Shown here in pieces: positions 53,736 through 63,120 of a stretch of 64,000 nt of DNA. Where the stretch lies: contig JAKQHS010000157.1 of assembly GCA_029557915.1 (NCBI GenBank), forward strand, positions 1-64,000, in the 5' to 3' direction. The first letter of the stretch is position 1. Every line of letters begins with the position of its first letter. Made by a program: the position numbers and the translations under genes. Origin of the DNA: Bacteroidota bacterium. Its GTDB lineage: Bacteria > Bacteroidota > Bacteroidia > Chitinophagales > Saprospiraceae. The notes under the pieces are model-generated. The model was not told where the DNA came from and ran no database searches. It saw only the letters and a list, made by a program, of their open reading frames with translations.

Positions 53736-54647
53736 ATGAAAAAATACGCGTATACCATTTTCATTGTATTTGCAGTCATTGTCGCTTACTTTTTCCCCCA
53801 GTTGTTCATTGAAGTGAACGGCGTCAAGCTGACCACCCTGGTACTGCCCATGCTCCAGGTGATCATGTTTGGCATGGGGACCACCATGACTACCGAGGAT
53901 TTTATGGGGATTATTAAAAATCCCAAAGGGGTTTTTATCGGGCTGGTCTGCCAGTTTTCGATCATGCCTTTTGTCGGACTGGCCCTGACCCTGATTTTTA
54001 AATTTCCCCCCGAGATCGCGGCCGGCATCATCCTTATCGGAAGCAGTCCGAGCGGGCTGGCTTCCAACGTGATGGCTTATATCGCCAAGGCCAATGTACC
54101 GCTTTCCATCACCATCACCTCCTGCGCCACCCTGCTGGCTCCCTTCCTGACCCCCTTTTTTATGAAAACACTCGGGGGCGGATATATTGAAATCGATTTC
54201 TGGAAAATGATGTGGGACATCACAAAAATCGTGATCCTTCCCGTAGCCCTTGGTTTTCTCATTAATACCTATCTCAAGGTGGTAGCCCAGAGGCTGCAGA
54301 AAGTATTGCCCCTCTTGTCCATGGCGGGCATCGCTTATGTAATCGTGGTGGTCACGGCCGCAGGGCACGATTCCCTCGTTACGGTCGGCGGCATGTTGTT
54401 GATCGCTGTGCTGCTGCATAATTTGTCCGGTTTTTTCCTGGGCTACAATCTGGCCAGGTTGTTCAAACTGCCGGTGCAGGATTGCAGGACGGTGGCCATA
54501 GAAGTCGGACTGCAAAATGGCGGACTTGCTTCCGCTCTGGCCATCCAGATGGGAAAAGGCGCTACGGTCGGGCTTGCAGCTGCCCTCTTTGGCCCGCTAA
54601 TGAATATCACCGGTTCCCTGCTTGCGAGTTACTGGAGCAAGAAATAA
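53736..54647 (+). CDS. bile acid:sodium symporter (BASS) family transporter
   Basis: The 303-residue membrane protein has nine to ten helices. GSSPSGLASNVMAYIAKANVPLS is the BASS family's conserved crossing region, and VGLQNGGLASALAI is the second one. These contain the sodium-site residues. Bacterial members carry a variety of organic acids, so the substrate here is open. The ATG at 53736 fits the first helix. It converges with the hydrolase gene, with a gap of only 4 nt. Confidence 0.88.
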   Translation: MKKYAYTIFIVFAVIVAYFFPQLFIEVNGVKLTTLVLPMLQVIMFGMGTTMTTEDFMGIIKNPKGVFIGLVCQFSIMPFVGLALTLIFKFPPEIAAGIILIGSSPSGLASNVMAYIAKANVPLSITITSCATLLAPFLTPFFMKTLGGGYIEIDFWKMMWDITKIVILPVALGFLINTYLKVVAQRLQKVLPLLSMAGIAYVIVVVTAAGHDSLVTVGGMLLIAVLLHNLSGFFLGYNLARLFKLPVQDCRTVAIEVGLQNGGLASALAIQMGKGATVGLAAALFGPLMNITGSLLASYWSKK

Positions 54648-54651
54648 CGGA

Positions 54652-55521
54652 TTATAGCCGGAGGATGGCCCGTTGAAGGGCCTGGTTAAATTCCCGGGGT
54701 TTTTCTAACATGGGATAATGGCCGGTGCCTTTCACCGTATACAGTTTTACCCCTTTTGCACAATATTTATTCAGGCTTTCGAGGTCTGTAGGGAAGACAT
54801 CTGAATTCACCAGGCAGAGGGGCACCTGCAGTTGTTGCATCATGGCCTGTTCGGCCTGGGCCATTTTTGTCATGCCCATCAGCACTTTCACCGCAATGAC
54901 CGAATCGGCGGCAAATACATCATTCATAACCCTCTGTACAATGGAATCCGGTGTGGAAGGCTGGAACAAATTGGTTTTCATGGTTTTGACCACGGTGGAG
55001 TCGAAATCCTTCAGCATCATTGCAAAAAAGCCCTCCGCCTCCGCGACCTGGGCTGAGTCCATGGGGCCGCCGGGCTGATGAAGATTGTCAATGCCTATAA
55101 GGCCAATGATGGGTTCGGGATAGATAGTAGCCACCCGGAGAATCAGGTCCCCCGACATGGAGTGCCCTACCAGGATCACTTTTTTGAGGTCCAGTTGATC
55201 CATCAGTGTTTTTACATCCCCGGCGTATTGGTCAAAGGTCCAGTCGGTACGGTCCTTTCCGGACTGCCCAAAGCCGGGCAGATCGATCGCCACCACCTGG
55301 TATTGAGGACAAAAAGCATCCAGCTGGGCTTTCCAGTAAGATTTGTTGATCCCCCATCCGTGTATAAACAGGAGGGTGGTATCTCCCTGTCCGCAACGGT
55401 AGTAGGACATCTTCATCCCGGGTTCGAGAGAGACCTGCCCTTCCGTGAAATCCGGAGCTGACTTTTTGCAGGACGCCAAAGAAAGAACGGCCAGGAGATA
55501 AATGGGAATATTCCATTGCAT
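54652..55521 (-). CDS. lipoprotein alpha/beta hydrolase
   Basis: The 289-residue protein has a lipoprotein signal (LSLASC, Cys18) and a complete alpha/beta-hydrolase domain. The oxyanion HGWGINKSYW, nucleophile elbow GHSMSGD and terminal GTGHYPML, with the catalytic His, can all be seen. The cap has conserved MGMTKMAQAEQ. It is probably an esterase-like enzyme of the periplasm or outer-membrane surface with unknown substrate. Confidence 0.88.
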   Translation of the reverse strand: MQWNIPIYLLAVLSLASCKKSAPDFTEGQVSLEPGMKMSYYRCGQGDTTLLFIHGWGINKSYWKAQLDAFCPQYQVVAIDLPGFGQSGKDRTDWTFDQYAGDVKTLMDQLDLKKVILVGHSMSGDLILRVATIYPEPIIGLIGIDNLHQPGGPMDSAQVAEAEGFFAMMLKDFDSTVVKTMKTNLFQPSTPDSIVQRVMNDVFAADSVIAVKVLMGMTKMAQAEQAMMQQLQVPLCLVNSDVFPTDLESLNKYCAKGVKLYTVKGTGHYPMLEKPREFNQALQRAILRL

Positions 55522-55566
55522 AAACGAAAACTTTTAAGAATACCGGATATCAATAAGCCCTCCGGA

Positions 55567-55574
55567 TATCTTTG
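55567..55574 (+). promoter_or_regulatory. TAnnTTTG -7 element of YciI-like gene
   Basis: TATCTTTG matches the -7 consensus and lies 14 nt before the ATG at 55589. Confidence 0.5.
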
Positions 55575-55588
55575 TATAAAAATACGAT

Positions 55589-56065
55589 ATGAACCTTCAT
55601 TTTTTATTCGCCTTATCCCTGATTGCGGCATGCCATACTACGGGGCCCAAAGTGCCTTCCGATGATCATGACCTTTCTTCTTCGCAGGACAGCGCGAGGG
55701 CCGCGTCCTGGGGAGCAGACCCTTATGGCATGAAGCAGTATGTGCTGGTCTTGCTCAAGGCAGGACCGAACCGGTCGCAGGATTCCCTTACCCGGGCGAA
55801 CCTTCAAAAAGCCCATATGGAAAACATCACCCGTCTTGCAAATGAAGGAAAACTGATCCTGGCCGGTCCGATGATGGATGACGGGGAGATCCGCGGAATT
55901 TATGTCTTTGATGTGCGCAGCCTCGAGGAAGCCAGGGCTCTCACCGAAACCGATCCGGCCATTCAGGCAGGTTCCCTGGTGCTCGAAATGCACCCCTGGT
56001 ATTGTACGGCCGCACTCATGGATCTGCCCCGTTTACATAAACTGATCGCTAAAAAGGATATATGA
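55589..56065 (+). CDS. YciI-like domain lipoprotein
   Basis: The 158-residue protein has a short lipoprotein signal (IAAC, Cys15). A YciI-like domain occupies residues about 50-140, with QYVLVLLKAGPNRSQ, AHMENITRLANEGKLILAGPM and DGEIRGIYVFDV. YciI-like folds are dimeric alpha-beta barrels of mostly unknown function. An exported form is unusual but is known in Bacteroidota. The gene converges with the DUF202 gene with a 3-nt gap. Confidence 0.85.
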   Translation: MNLHFLFALSLIAACHTTGPKVPSDDHDLSSSQDSARAASWGADPYGMKQYVLVLLKAGPNRSQDSLTRANLQKAHMENITRLANEGKLILAGPMMDDGEIRGIYVFDVRSLEEARALTETDPAIQAGSLVLEMHPWYCTAALMDLPRLHKLIAKKDI

Positions 56066-56068
56066 TGC

Positions 56069-56383
56069 TCATTGGGCTTTATCCAGGAATTCGTCCTGAT
56101 AATGGCCAATATGTCTTTTGCTTTCTTCAATCCTTTTGCGATGATGGAAATAACTGATCAGACCAAGCCCCAATATGATTCCGGAGGCGACAAAAAATCC
56201 CAGTTCCAGATACCAGCCGTTTTCAATTCGAAGCAGGTTCTGAATACTGAGGGCTGCGACTACAAAATAGAGGGAGGTGCGGATATAGGCTAAAAATGTA
56301 GTTTGGTTGGAAAGGGCGGTCCTTTGAAGGGCCAATTTCTCCCGGAGGATCAGGTCTTTGTTGAGGTTTTTTTCAATATTCAT
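56069..56383 (-). CDS. DUF202 (YidH-like) membrane protein
   Basis: The 104-residue protein has the DUF202 signature LALQRTALSNQTTFLAYIRTSL followed by two or three membrane helices, and a short charged C-terminus. The family is small and widely distributed; no function is established. Confidence 0.85.
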   Translation of the reverse strand: MNIEKNLNKDLILREKLALQRTALSNQTTFLAYIRTSLYFVVAALSIQNLLRIENGWYLELGFFVASGIILGLGLISYFHHRKRIEESKRHIGHYQDEFLDKAQ

Positions 56384-56420
56384 GGGTTTCCGGTTTCTGT
56401 GTTTTATTGTTCAATTGAGT

Positions 56421-57293
56421 TTAGCTCCCCCGGGACTTCGTGACAAGTTGCTTCAAAATTAATCCTGTATTGACCAGGGTGAGGGTCAGAAATACCGGGA
56501 TAATAAAAACAACGGGAAAAATGGAATAGCCCAGGAGACCCATGGCAATGATTTTGGCCATCAGGGCGGTCAGCAGGATCGATAAAAACACATAATATAC
56601 CGGGGTCAGCAGGTCGCCGGTCTTTTGTTTTTTCCAAAAAAGCCAACCCAATACAAAGGCCGAGGGCAATAAAATGGCCAGGTCAAGCCCCTGCACGACA
56701 AGGGTGGTATAGTGCCGGGTTTCCATGGGAATAAGGGTGCCGTCCATCAGCGGAGGAACGACGATTCCCATCCAAAGCAGGGCTATGGCCAGGGCATTAA
56801 ACATCAGAAACCCACCGGTAAACTTCCTGTAAGGATAGGACTCAAACCGGTTTGTCAAGGGGCGGTCCATGGCGTTTAATGAAATGATAAAAGCAAAAAA
56901 GGAAGAACCCAGGAGGGCCGCATACACAAGAAACAAACCGTTGTACATGGCCATCATCAGGTAAAAAAGATAGGTGACCAGGAAATAAGCCAGGCAACCG
57001 GTGTGCAAGACCCTGTATGCCAAAGAACCTCTCCAACTTTTAAATAGAGAAACCAGGAGAAGGGGCAGGGCGATAAAAAGGGTTACATAATCCTGGGCTA
57101 TTCCCTGGGGAGCGACTTCGGCGGACATGTGGCGGTATATCCCCTTGCCATAGATCATCACCGTCTGGCCTCGGATGGAAAGGAATTCATAGGGTCCCGG
57201 CCCCTCTGAAAAAAATATGGAGGATACGGTAGCCGATGCCGCCATGACGGCAATGCTAAAAGTGAGAAGGGTGACCGCATTTATCTTTTTCAC
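56421..57293 (-). CDS. multi-helix membrane protein of unknown function
   Basis: The 290-residue protein has eight predicted membrane helices and a periplasmic loop after the first one (residues 28-60). I do not recognise a family. No catalytic motif or ligand site stands out, though PLTNRFESYPYRK in a cytoplasmic loop may be conserved. It lies 37 nt upstream of the DUF202 gene on the same strand and may be co-transcribed with it. Confidence 0.7.
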   Translation of the reverse strand: MKKINAVTLLTFSIAVMAASATVSSIFFSEGPGPYEFLSIRGQTVMIYGKGIYRHMSAEVAPQGIAQDYVTLFIALPLLLVSLFKSWRGSLAYRVLHTGCLAYFLVTYLFYLMMAMYNGLFLVYAALLGSSFFAFIISLNAMDRPLTNRFESYPYRKFTGGFLMFNALAIALLWMGIVVPPLMDGTLIPMETRHYTTLVVQGLDLAILLPSAFVLGWLFWKKQKTGDLLTPVYYVFLSILLTALMAKIIAMGLLGYSIFPVVFIIPVFLTLTLVNTGLILKQLVTKSRGS

Positions 57294-57401
57294 CGGGATT
57301 TTAAAATTATCAGCCAGGACTTTGTCCGCTTCTGACCAAGGGCATCCTTCGGCCTGACCTTACTCACCGGGCCCTTATTCCTTTTTTAACAAATTTGAGA
57401 G

Positions 57402-58079
57402 ATGTCTGAACGGGTTCGGATCGCGATCTGGATTTCATTATTGGGATTTATCCTTTCCGGACCGGTTGGATTGGTTTTAGTAACTTGGTTCGGGCCACAG
57501 CCCGAATGGACCTCGGCGGTTATTTTTGCAGAGCATTACCGGGAAATACAGGCCCTGCCCTATTATTTCGGTTTCTTCCTGATCGGGGGAATGGTAATGT
57601 TGGTGCTGGCCCATTTTTTGGATTACCGGCAGAAGAAGGACCCGATCGCCTGGAAACCGGGCCTATCCCTGGGGCTTGTCCTGGTTTTTGCCACCCTGAT
57701 CACTTTTAATTATATCTGCCAGACCACCTTCGTCCGCCAGATGGCAACTCATTATCAACCCCTTTACGAACCGCTCCTGGCGGCCTTTTCCATGTCCAAT
57801 CCCTTTTCCCTGGCCTGGGCCATTGAAATGTGGGGCTATGGCATTCTCGGTATTTCCCTTTGGCTGCTCTCAGACCAGTACCGGGAAAAAAACAGGTGGA
57901 TCCCGCCTTTGCTCCTGCTCAATATGATCCTGAGCCTGGCCAGCCTGGCCTGGACTATCGTGGATGCCCGTTGGGTGCTGACGGGAGTGGGCCTCGGCCT
58001 GTATTTAGCCTGGAATGTGCTTATGATCTTGATTCTGGCAATGATATTAAAGCAGTCCGGTAAATTTTCCTCCACATGA
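57402..58079 (+). CDS. membrane protein of unknown function
   Basis: The 225-residue protein has six predicted helices and no clear family motif. It overlaps the next gene by 4 nt (ATGA), so the two are translated together. A conserved-looking pattern ITFNYICQTTFVRQMA lies in the middle. A gene encoding a DUF6544-type protein follows. Confidence 0.65.
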   Translation: MSERVRIAIWISLLGFILSGPVGLVLVTWFGPQPEWTSAVIFAEHYREIQALPYYFGFFLIGGMVMLVLAHFLDYRQKKDPIAWKPGLSLGLVLVFATLITFNYICQTTFVRQMATHYQPLYEPLLAAFSMSNPFSLAWAIEMWGYGILGISLWLLSDQYREKNRWIPPLLLLNMILSLASLAWTIVDARWVLTGVGLGLYLAWNVLMILILAMILKQSGKFSST

Positions 58080-59197
58080 GAATCCTGCTATTTATTCTTA
58101 TTCTGGTTCATGGATTGATCCACCTGATGGGCTTTACAAAAGCCTTTCAACTGGCAAGGCTGGACCAGCTTTCGATGCCTGTTTCCCGGTTCTCCGGATT
58201 GATCTGGGGCTTAAGCGCCTTCCTGCTGGTCGCGGCAGCTGTTTTATACCTGTTCTGGTTGAATGCCTGGTGGATCCCCGGTACCGTAGGGGTTTTGTTA
58301 TCCACAGGCCTTATCCTGAATTACTGGAAGGACAGCAAGTGGGGCATGATCCCAAACCTGGTCCTGATGACCGTGTTGTTTGTAGCTGTTGCGGGATATT
58401 TTTTCAGACACCGTTTTGTGAAAGACGCGCGGCATGTCCTTTCAACCCTGGACTCCCGCCCGGGAAACCCTCTGACACTGGAAGACCTGGCCGGGCTCCC
58501 TGATGCAGTGAAAAACTATATTGTGTATTCCGGCACGGTGGGAAAACCAAGGATTCAAAGTTTCCGGGCTGTGCTGGACGCACAAATCAGGGCGGACCGG
58601 AATGCAGCCTGGATTCCGCTTGAAGTCGAACAATACAACCGTATCGGGCCGCTCAGCCGCCTGTTCTTTATGAACGGTAAAATGAAAGGTTTGCCGGTTT
58701 CCGGCTACCACCGGTTTAAAGACGGGCATGCCACCATGGACATCCGCTTGTTTTCCCTGTTGAAGGTCCAGCGCCAGGAAGGGAAGGAAATGGATATTGC
58801 CGAGACCGTAACCTTTTTCAATGATCTTTGTATCCTGGCCCCCGGAGCCCTTATTTCAAAAAAAATAGAATGGGAGGAAATCGCCCCCCTGCAGGTTAAG
58901 GCCAAATTCACCGAAGGCGGAACCAGGATTGAAGCCCTTTTATTTTTTAATGAACAAAATCAGCTGATTTCATTTGAATCCGAAGACCGGTATTATATTT
59001 CAAAGGAAACAGGGCCGGGAAAGGTCCGGTGGGTGACCCCGGTATCGGATTATAAGGATTACCATGGTTACCGGCTGGCCTCCAGGGGAGAAGCGATATG
59101 GTATTTGCCGGACGGACCTTTGGCATACCTCCGCGTTGAATTAAGGGACCTGAGGTATAATTCCCCGTATCATCCGGTCTCCCGGGAAGACCTATAA
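58076..59197 (+). CDS. DUF6544-like protein with N-terminal membrane helices
   Basis: The 373-residue protein has three or four helices in residues 1-110, then a soluble domain of about 250 residues. Features such as LPDAVKNYIVYSGTVGKP, RFKDGHATMDIRLFSL and SRGEAIWYLPDGPLAYL match the DUF6544 group seen in Bacteroidota. Its fold may resemble LolA-type lipid-binding sheets, but that is inference. Its start overlaps the previous gene, and its last 6 nt overlap the end of the convergent gene at 59192. Confidence 0.75.
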   Translation: MRILLFILILVHGLIHLMGFTKAFQLARLDQLSMPVSRFSGLIWGLSAFLLVAAAVLYLFWLNAWWIPGTVGVLLSTGLILNYWKDSKWGMIPNLVLMTVLFVAVAGYFFRHRFVKDARHVLSTLDSRPGNPLTLEDLAGLPDAVKNYIVYSGTVGKPRIQSFRAVLDAQIRADRNAAWIPLEVEQYNRIGPLSRLFFMNGKMKGLPVSGYHRFKDGHATMDIRLFSLLKVQRQEGKEMDIAETVTFFNDLCILAPGALISKKIEWEEIAPLQVKAKFTEGGTRIEALLFFNEQNQLISFESEDRYYISKETGPGKVRWVTPVSDYKDYHGYRLASRGEAIWYLPDGPLAYLRVELRDLRYNSPYHPVSREDL

Positions 59198-59599
59198 GGT
59201 GACTTCCCGGTCGCCTCTTAATTCGCTTTTCCGTTGAAAGAGGTAATAATAAGCCAGGATCAGCATACCGATGGCAAAGGGAATCACGGATAAATGCCTC
59301 CCGTCCACTCCTTTCCAGATCTCCTGCTCATCGATACCCATGAATTCAACGATCATCCAGGTGCTGTTGGCCGTGATCCAGAAGATAACCGCCAGGTTGT
59401 GGGCCAGTTCGGATTTAATGCTCCGGTTTTTATGGGTGATGTAGATGGCGACGAGCAGGGTGGGAAATATCATCAATACGCCCAAGGGCCTGAAATCCAG
59501 GCACCAGCTGATATCCTTAAATAACCAGAATACTATATGCATGTTTTCCAACCGCCTCAACCTGGAGGGGATGGAATAAAGAGAGGCGGCTTCAGCCAT
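59192..59599 (-). CDS. small membrane protein of unknown function
   Basis: The 135-residue protein has three helices. The pattern ENMHIVFWLFKDISWCLDF and HNLAVIFWITANSTWMIVEF belongs to an uncharacterised family of small membrane proteins found in Bacteroidota. The stop lies inside the end of the convergent DUF6544-like gene. No function is known. Confidence 0.75.
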   Translation of the reverse strand: MAEAASLYSIPSRLRRLENMHIVFWLFKDISWCLDFRPLGVLMIFPTLLVAIYITHKNRSIKSELAHNLAVIFWITANSTWMIVEFMGIDEQEIWKGVDGRHLSVIPFAIGMLILAYYYLFQRKSELRGDREVTL

Positions 59600-59706
59600 G
59601 TTTATTGAAAATTTGGGCGTGAATATAATACAGAGAGGTGGATGGTGGGTGGTCTTGGAGATTTGGCAGATCCGGCCTAACTTATCGTCTTAAGTCAAAA
59701 CCAAAT

Positions 59707-60690
59707 ATGAAACCCGGTCCTTTTACAGCCTCTCGGCGGAATTTTCTTAAAACATCCGGATGGGCTGCGATCAGTCTCGGTTCCCTGCCAATGAAAACTT
59801 TATCTGCCAGAAAAAAACAATACGGCGCCCAGTTATTCACCATGCCCGGAATGGTCAGCAGGGATTTTCGGGGAACCCTGGAGCTGCTCAGTAAAATCGG
59901 ATACCGGGAAATTGAGTTTTTCGGGCCCTACCCGTTCAGCGCTCCGGAAACCATTGAGTCCTGGAAGCCCCTGCGTGCCCAATTGGGTATCCAGGACAAT
60001 GCCTTCTATGGATTTTCTGTGAAACAAACCCGCGACTTGCTGAAAGAATTTGGCCTCAGCACCCCCTCCATTCACCTGGACCTGGCTACTTTGCGGAAGA
60101 ACCTAAAACCCATGTTGGATGCAGCGGCCGAATTGGGTGTAAAATACGTGACCAACCCCGCTCTCTGGGAAGAGGAGCGGCGGACCCTCGATGATTATAA
60201 AAAAAGGATTGATGAATTCAATGAATTCGGAAGACAAATGAAACCCTATGGAATATGGTTTGTCTACCACAACCATGGGTATGAAGAAGCGAAAAAAGAA
60301 GGAAAGGTCCCCTTTCACCTGTTGTTGGAGAATACAGATCCCGGCTTGGTAAAGTTTGAGCTCGATGTATTCTGGATGAATGCCAGCGGGGCCAGTCCTA
60401 TGGACTATCTCAAAGCCTGGCCGGGCCGGTTTAAATTATTACATCTCAAAGACGCCTCTGAACCCATCCGTTTTTCAGGCGATGGAGGAAGCCCCGACCA
60501 GTGGATGAGCCTCTTCCCTAAAATGACCGATCCGGGGGATGGGGTATTCAATATTCCGGCCATTGTCCGTCAAGCCCTTAAATCCGGGGCGGAACATTTT
60601 TTCCTGGAACGCGATCTTGCACCCGACCCGGATAAAACACTCCGCCATTCATTTGAAAATTTACAAGCTATTGAATGGCCTGAGGATTAA
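59707..60690 (+). CDS. sugar phosphate isomerase/epimerase-like protein, Tat-exported
   Basis: The 327-residue protein has a Tat signal (SRRNFLKTSG) and a xylose-isomerase-like TIM barrel. Metal-site residues can be seen in YHNHGYE, VKFELDVFW and LLHLKDA. Such exported proteins are common in Bacteroidota and are annotated as sugar phosphate isomerase/epimerase, though most act on unphosphorylated or unknown sugars. The ATG at 59707 is chosen because it places the Tat motif close to the N-terminus. It precedes the GH99-like gene by 24 nt and may share its carbohydrate context. Confidence 0.88.
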   Translation: MKPGPFTASRRNFLKTSGWAAISLGSLPMKTLSARKKQYGAQLFTMPGMVSRDFRGTLELLSKIGYREIEFFGPYPFSAPETIESWKPLRAQLGIQDNAFYGFSVKQTRDLLKEFGLSTPSIHLDLATLRKNLKPMLDAAAELGVKYVTNPALWEEERRTLDDYKKRIDEFNEFGRQMKPYGIWFVYHNHGYEEAKKEGKVPFHLLLENTDPGLVKFELDVFWMNASGASPMDYLKAWPGRFKLLHLKDASEPIRFSGDGGSPDQWMSLFPKMTDPGDGVFNIPAIVRQALKSGAEHFFLERDLAPDPDKTLRHSFENLQAIEWPED

Positions 60691-60714
60691 TTAGATTTTC
60701 ACCAGCCCCGATCC

Positions 60715-63081
60715 ATGACTGCAATAACCTACTTGAAACCCTCTTTGATCATTTTTTTGCTGGGTTTCCTGTCCTTTTCAATCCATTCTCAGAAAGCCAT
60801 CCGTTTCGGTCAGCCCGGGTCCTACCTGGAGGTGGAGGATCATGCCAGCCTGCGGCTGCCGGTGATGACGCTTGAATGCTGGCTGAAGATCAACCAAACC
60901 GGCAACCCCGCTTTTGCCGACGGCGAACAAACTTTGTTTGATAAAAGAGGAAACGGAGGTGGTTTTAATCTCCGGCTTGCAGGGACCCGGTTTCCCCTGC
61001 CTGTATTTGGGTTTTTTGATCCGGAAGTACAGGGGCACCTCCCGGCTTTGATCAATCAAAAGAGATGGATCCACCTGGCTTATGTGCTTTCTTCAGATTC
61101 GGTCTTTATTTATCTGAACGGAAACCGGCAAACGGCTGTAAAAAAACAAGGCAATTACCAGGAAAATTCCGGGTCCGCCTTACGTATCGGGGAGTTTCTC
61201 GGCTATCCGGGAGCCTCTCTGGGCTTACAGGGAGATATGGATGAACTCCGGATTTGGAATCATGTCCGCAGTGCTGCCCAGATCCAGGCCGATATGCATA
61301 AAACCGTGCAAACCTCTTCCGGCGGGCTCAGGTTGTATTTGAATTTCGAGACGATCAGCAATCAAAGGATCCTGGACCAGAGCGGCAATGGGAATCATGC
61401 AAAAGTCCAGGGCAACGCCATGCTGATTGATTCCAAAGCGCCCATCGGTTATGTCCCGCTGCCTGCGCCGGCAGGATTGAGAATGATTGGAGCAACGGCA
61501 AATATCCTGCTGGAATGGGAACCCGTCCAGGGCGCTTCCGCTTACCGGATCTACCGGAGTGAATCCCCTGAATTTTCCACTGAAGACAGTCCGGTGTTTG
61601 CTGCCGTGGGGAACACCGGGACTTATACTGACGTATCCGCCCAAACCGGTAAAACTTATTTTTATACGGTCACGGCCGTCGATGCTAACGGCAGGGAGGG
61701 CCTGGCCGGGGCCGTTGCTGCGGCAAGGAGGATTTTGCCTGAAGACTATACCACGGGGGTCTATTATTATCCCTGGTATATTCCTGAGGAAAATCATCAC
61801 CCCTGGCCGGAACAATACATCCGTTATTTTCTTAAACCCGCCCAAGCCCCGCTTCTGGGACATTATTCGGTTAAAAACCCGGAAACGGTGAAAAAACATT
61901 TCCACTGGATGACCGCTTCCGGGATCGATTTTATCGTAAGCAGCTGGTGGGGGCCTTCTTCCTTCGAAGACCTGGTATTGAAAAACACCCTGCTTCAGCA
62001 ACTGGAATCGTCGTCATTAAAATTCTGTGTTTATTATGAATCCGCCATCCTGGGATTTGGCCCCAATGGCATTGATATCAGCGGAAACAAGGAAAACGAC
62101 CTGCTCGACCATTTTAACTACCTCGAACAAACTTATTTCAAATCCCCGGCCTACCTGCGCATTGATAATAAGCCCGTGGTCTTCCTTTACCTTGCCGGCA
62201 TATACTCCGGCAATTATCTCCAGGCCTTTCAAAAGGTACGTACGGCCATGGCTTCCAAAGGGGTCTCGCTTTTCCTGATCGGCGATGTGGACGGCTGGAC
62301 CCAAACGGATTCGGTCCGGCTCAGTTTCATGGATGGCATCTCCCCCTATGTCACCCTGGGCAAAACGGGATACCCGGTGGAAACCAATTTTCCCGCCGAT
62401 GTATCCATGGCCCACTACCACAGACAGCAGGAGTTGATCAATTACAATAAACTCTACATTCCCAATATCACTCCCGGATTCAATAATATCTGCGTACCCT
62501 GTGATAAAGGATTTAACTGGCCAAGGCAAATTTCTTCAACGGCGCCCGCCGAATCCACCCTGGAATACGCGATCAAAGCGGCCCGGCCTTTTATTGACCC
62601 GGCCCGAAAAATGATCCTCATCACCAGTTGGAATGAATGGCATGAAGACAGCCAGATCGAACCCACCGTTACTGCTCCCCCCACCTCCCTGGACAACAGC
62701 CCGGGCGGCATGGGTTATACCCGTGGTTATTCCTATGCCGGCTATGGATTCAGGCCCCTGAGCCTGGTAGCCGAATTGTTGGGTAATCAGAAAATGGTGG
62801 TGCCCGTAAATACCATCCCCGCAATAGCTCCGGGATTTAATATTTATCCCTCTCCGGCCCGGGATAAAATCGTGGTTGAATTCTATCAGGCTTTAAAAAA
62901 GAAAACAAAGATCCGGATTACCGACTTGCAGGGAAGAACCCTTTCTGCGGCAGCGGATCCCTTGAATCCTGTTGCAGAATTCAAATATGTTTATTCGATA
63001 CAAAATTTACCCCCCGGTTTGTATACCTTTTATGCGGAGGGTTATGGCAGCCGGAAGTTTATAAAAGTGAACCAGGAATAA
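60715..63081 (+). CDS. secreted LamG-FN3-GH99-like protein with T9SS sorting domain
   Basis: The 788-residue protein has four parts after its signal peptide (cleavage near SIHSQ). A LamG/concanavalin-like domain spans about residues 27-235. An FN3-like domain spans about 250-342 (ASAYRIYRSESPEF). A GH99/GH71-like barrel spans about 345-700, marked by YYYPWY at its start and ITSWNEWHEDSQIEP near its end. A T9SS sorting domain covers the last 75 residues (FNIYPSPARDKIVV). Related barrels cleave alpha-mannans or other glycans. The specificity here is unknown. The protein is expected on the cell surface. Confidence 0.88.
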   Translation: MTAITYLKPSLIIFLLGFLSFSIHSQKAIRFGQPGSYLEVEDHASLRLPVMTLECWLKINQTGNPAFADGEQTLFDKRGNGGGFNLRLAGTRFPLPVFGFFDPEVQGHLPALINQKRWIHLAYVLSSDSVFIYLNGNRQTAVKKQGNYQENSGSALRIGEFLGYPGASLGLQGDMDELRIWNHVRSAAQIQADMHKTVQTSSGGLRLYLNFETISNQRILDQSGNGNHAKVQGNAMLIDSKAPIGYVPLPAPAGLRMIGATANILLEWEPVQGASAYRIYRSESPEFSTEDSPVFAAVGNTGTYTDVSAQTGKTYFYTVTAVDANGREGLAGAVAAARRILPEDYTTGVYYYPWYIPEENHHPWPEQYIRYFLKPAQAPLLGHYSVKNPETVKKHFHWMTASGIDFIVSSWWGPSSFEDLVLKNTLLQQLESSSLKFCVYYESAILGFGPNGIDISGNKENDLLDHFNYLEQTYFKSPAYLRIDNKPVVFLYLAGIYSGNYLQAFQKVRTAMASKGVSLFLIGDVDGWTQTDSVRLSFMDGISPYVTLGKTGYPVETNFPADVSMAHYHRQQELINYNKLYIPNITPGFNNICVPCDKGFNWPRQISSTAPAESTLEYAIKAARPFIDPARKMILITSWNEWHEDSQIEPTVTAPPTSLDNSPGGMGYTRGYSYAGYGFRPLSLVAELLGNQKMVVPVNTIPAIAPGFNIYPSPARDKIVVEFYQALKKKTKIRITDLQGRTLSAAADPLNPVAEFKYVYSIQNLPPGLYTFYAEGYGSRKFIKVNQE

Positions 63082-63120
63082 ACTTCGATCAGGATCGCTG
63101 ACCACTGTTCGCGGATTCCT

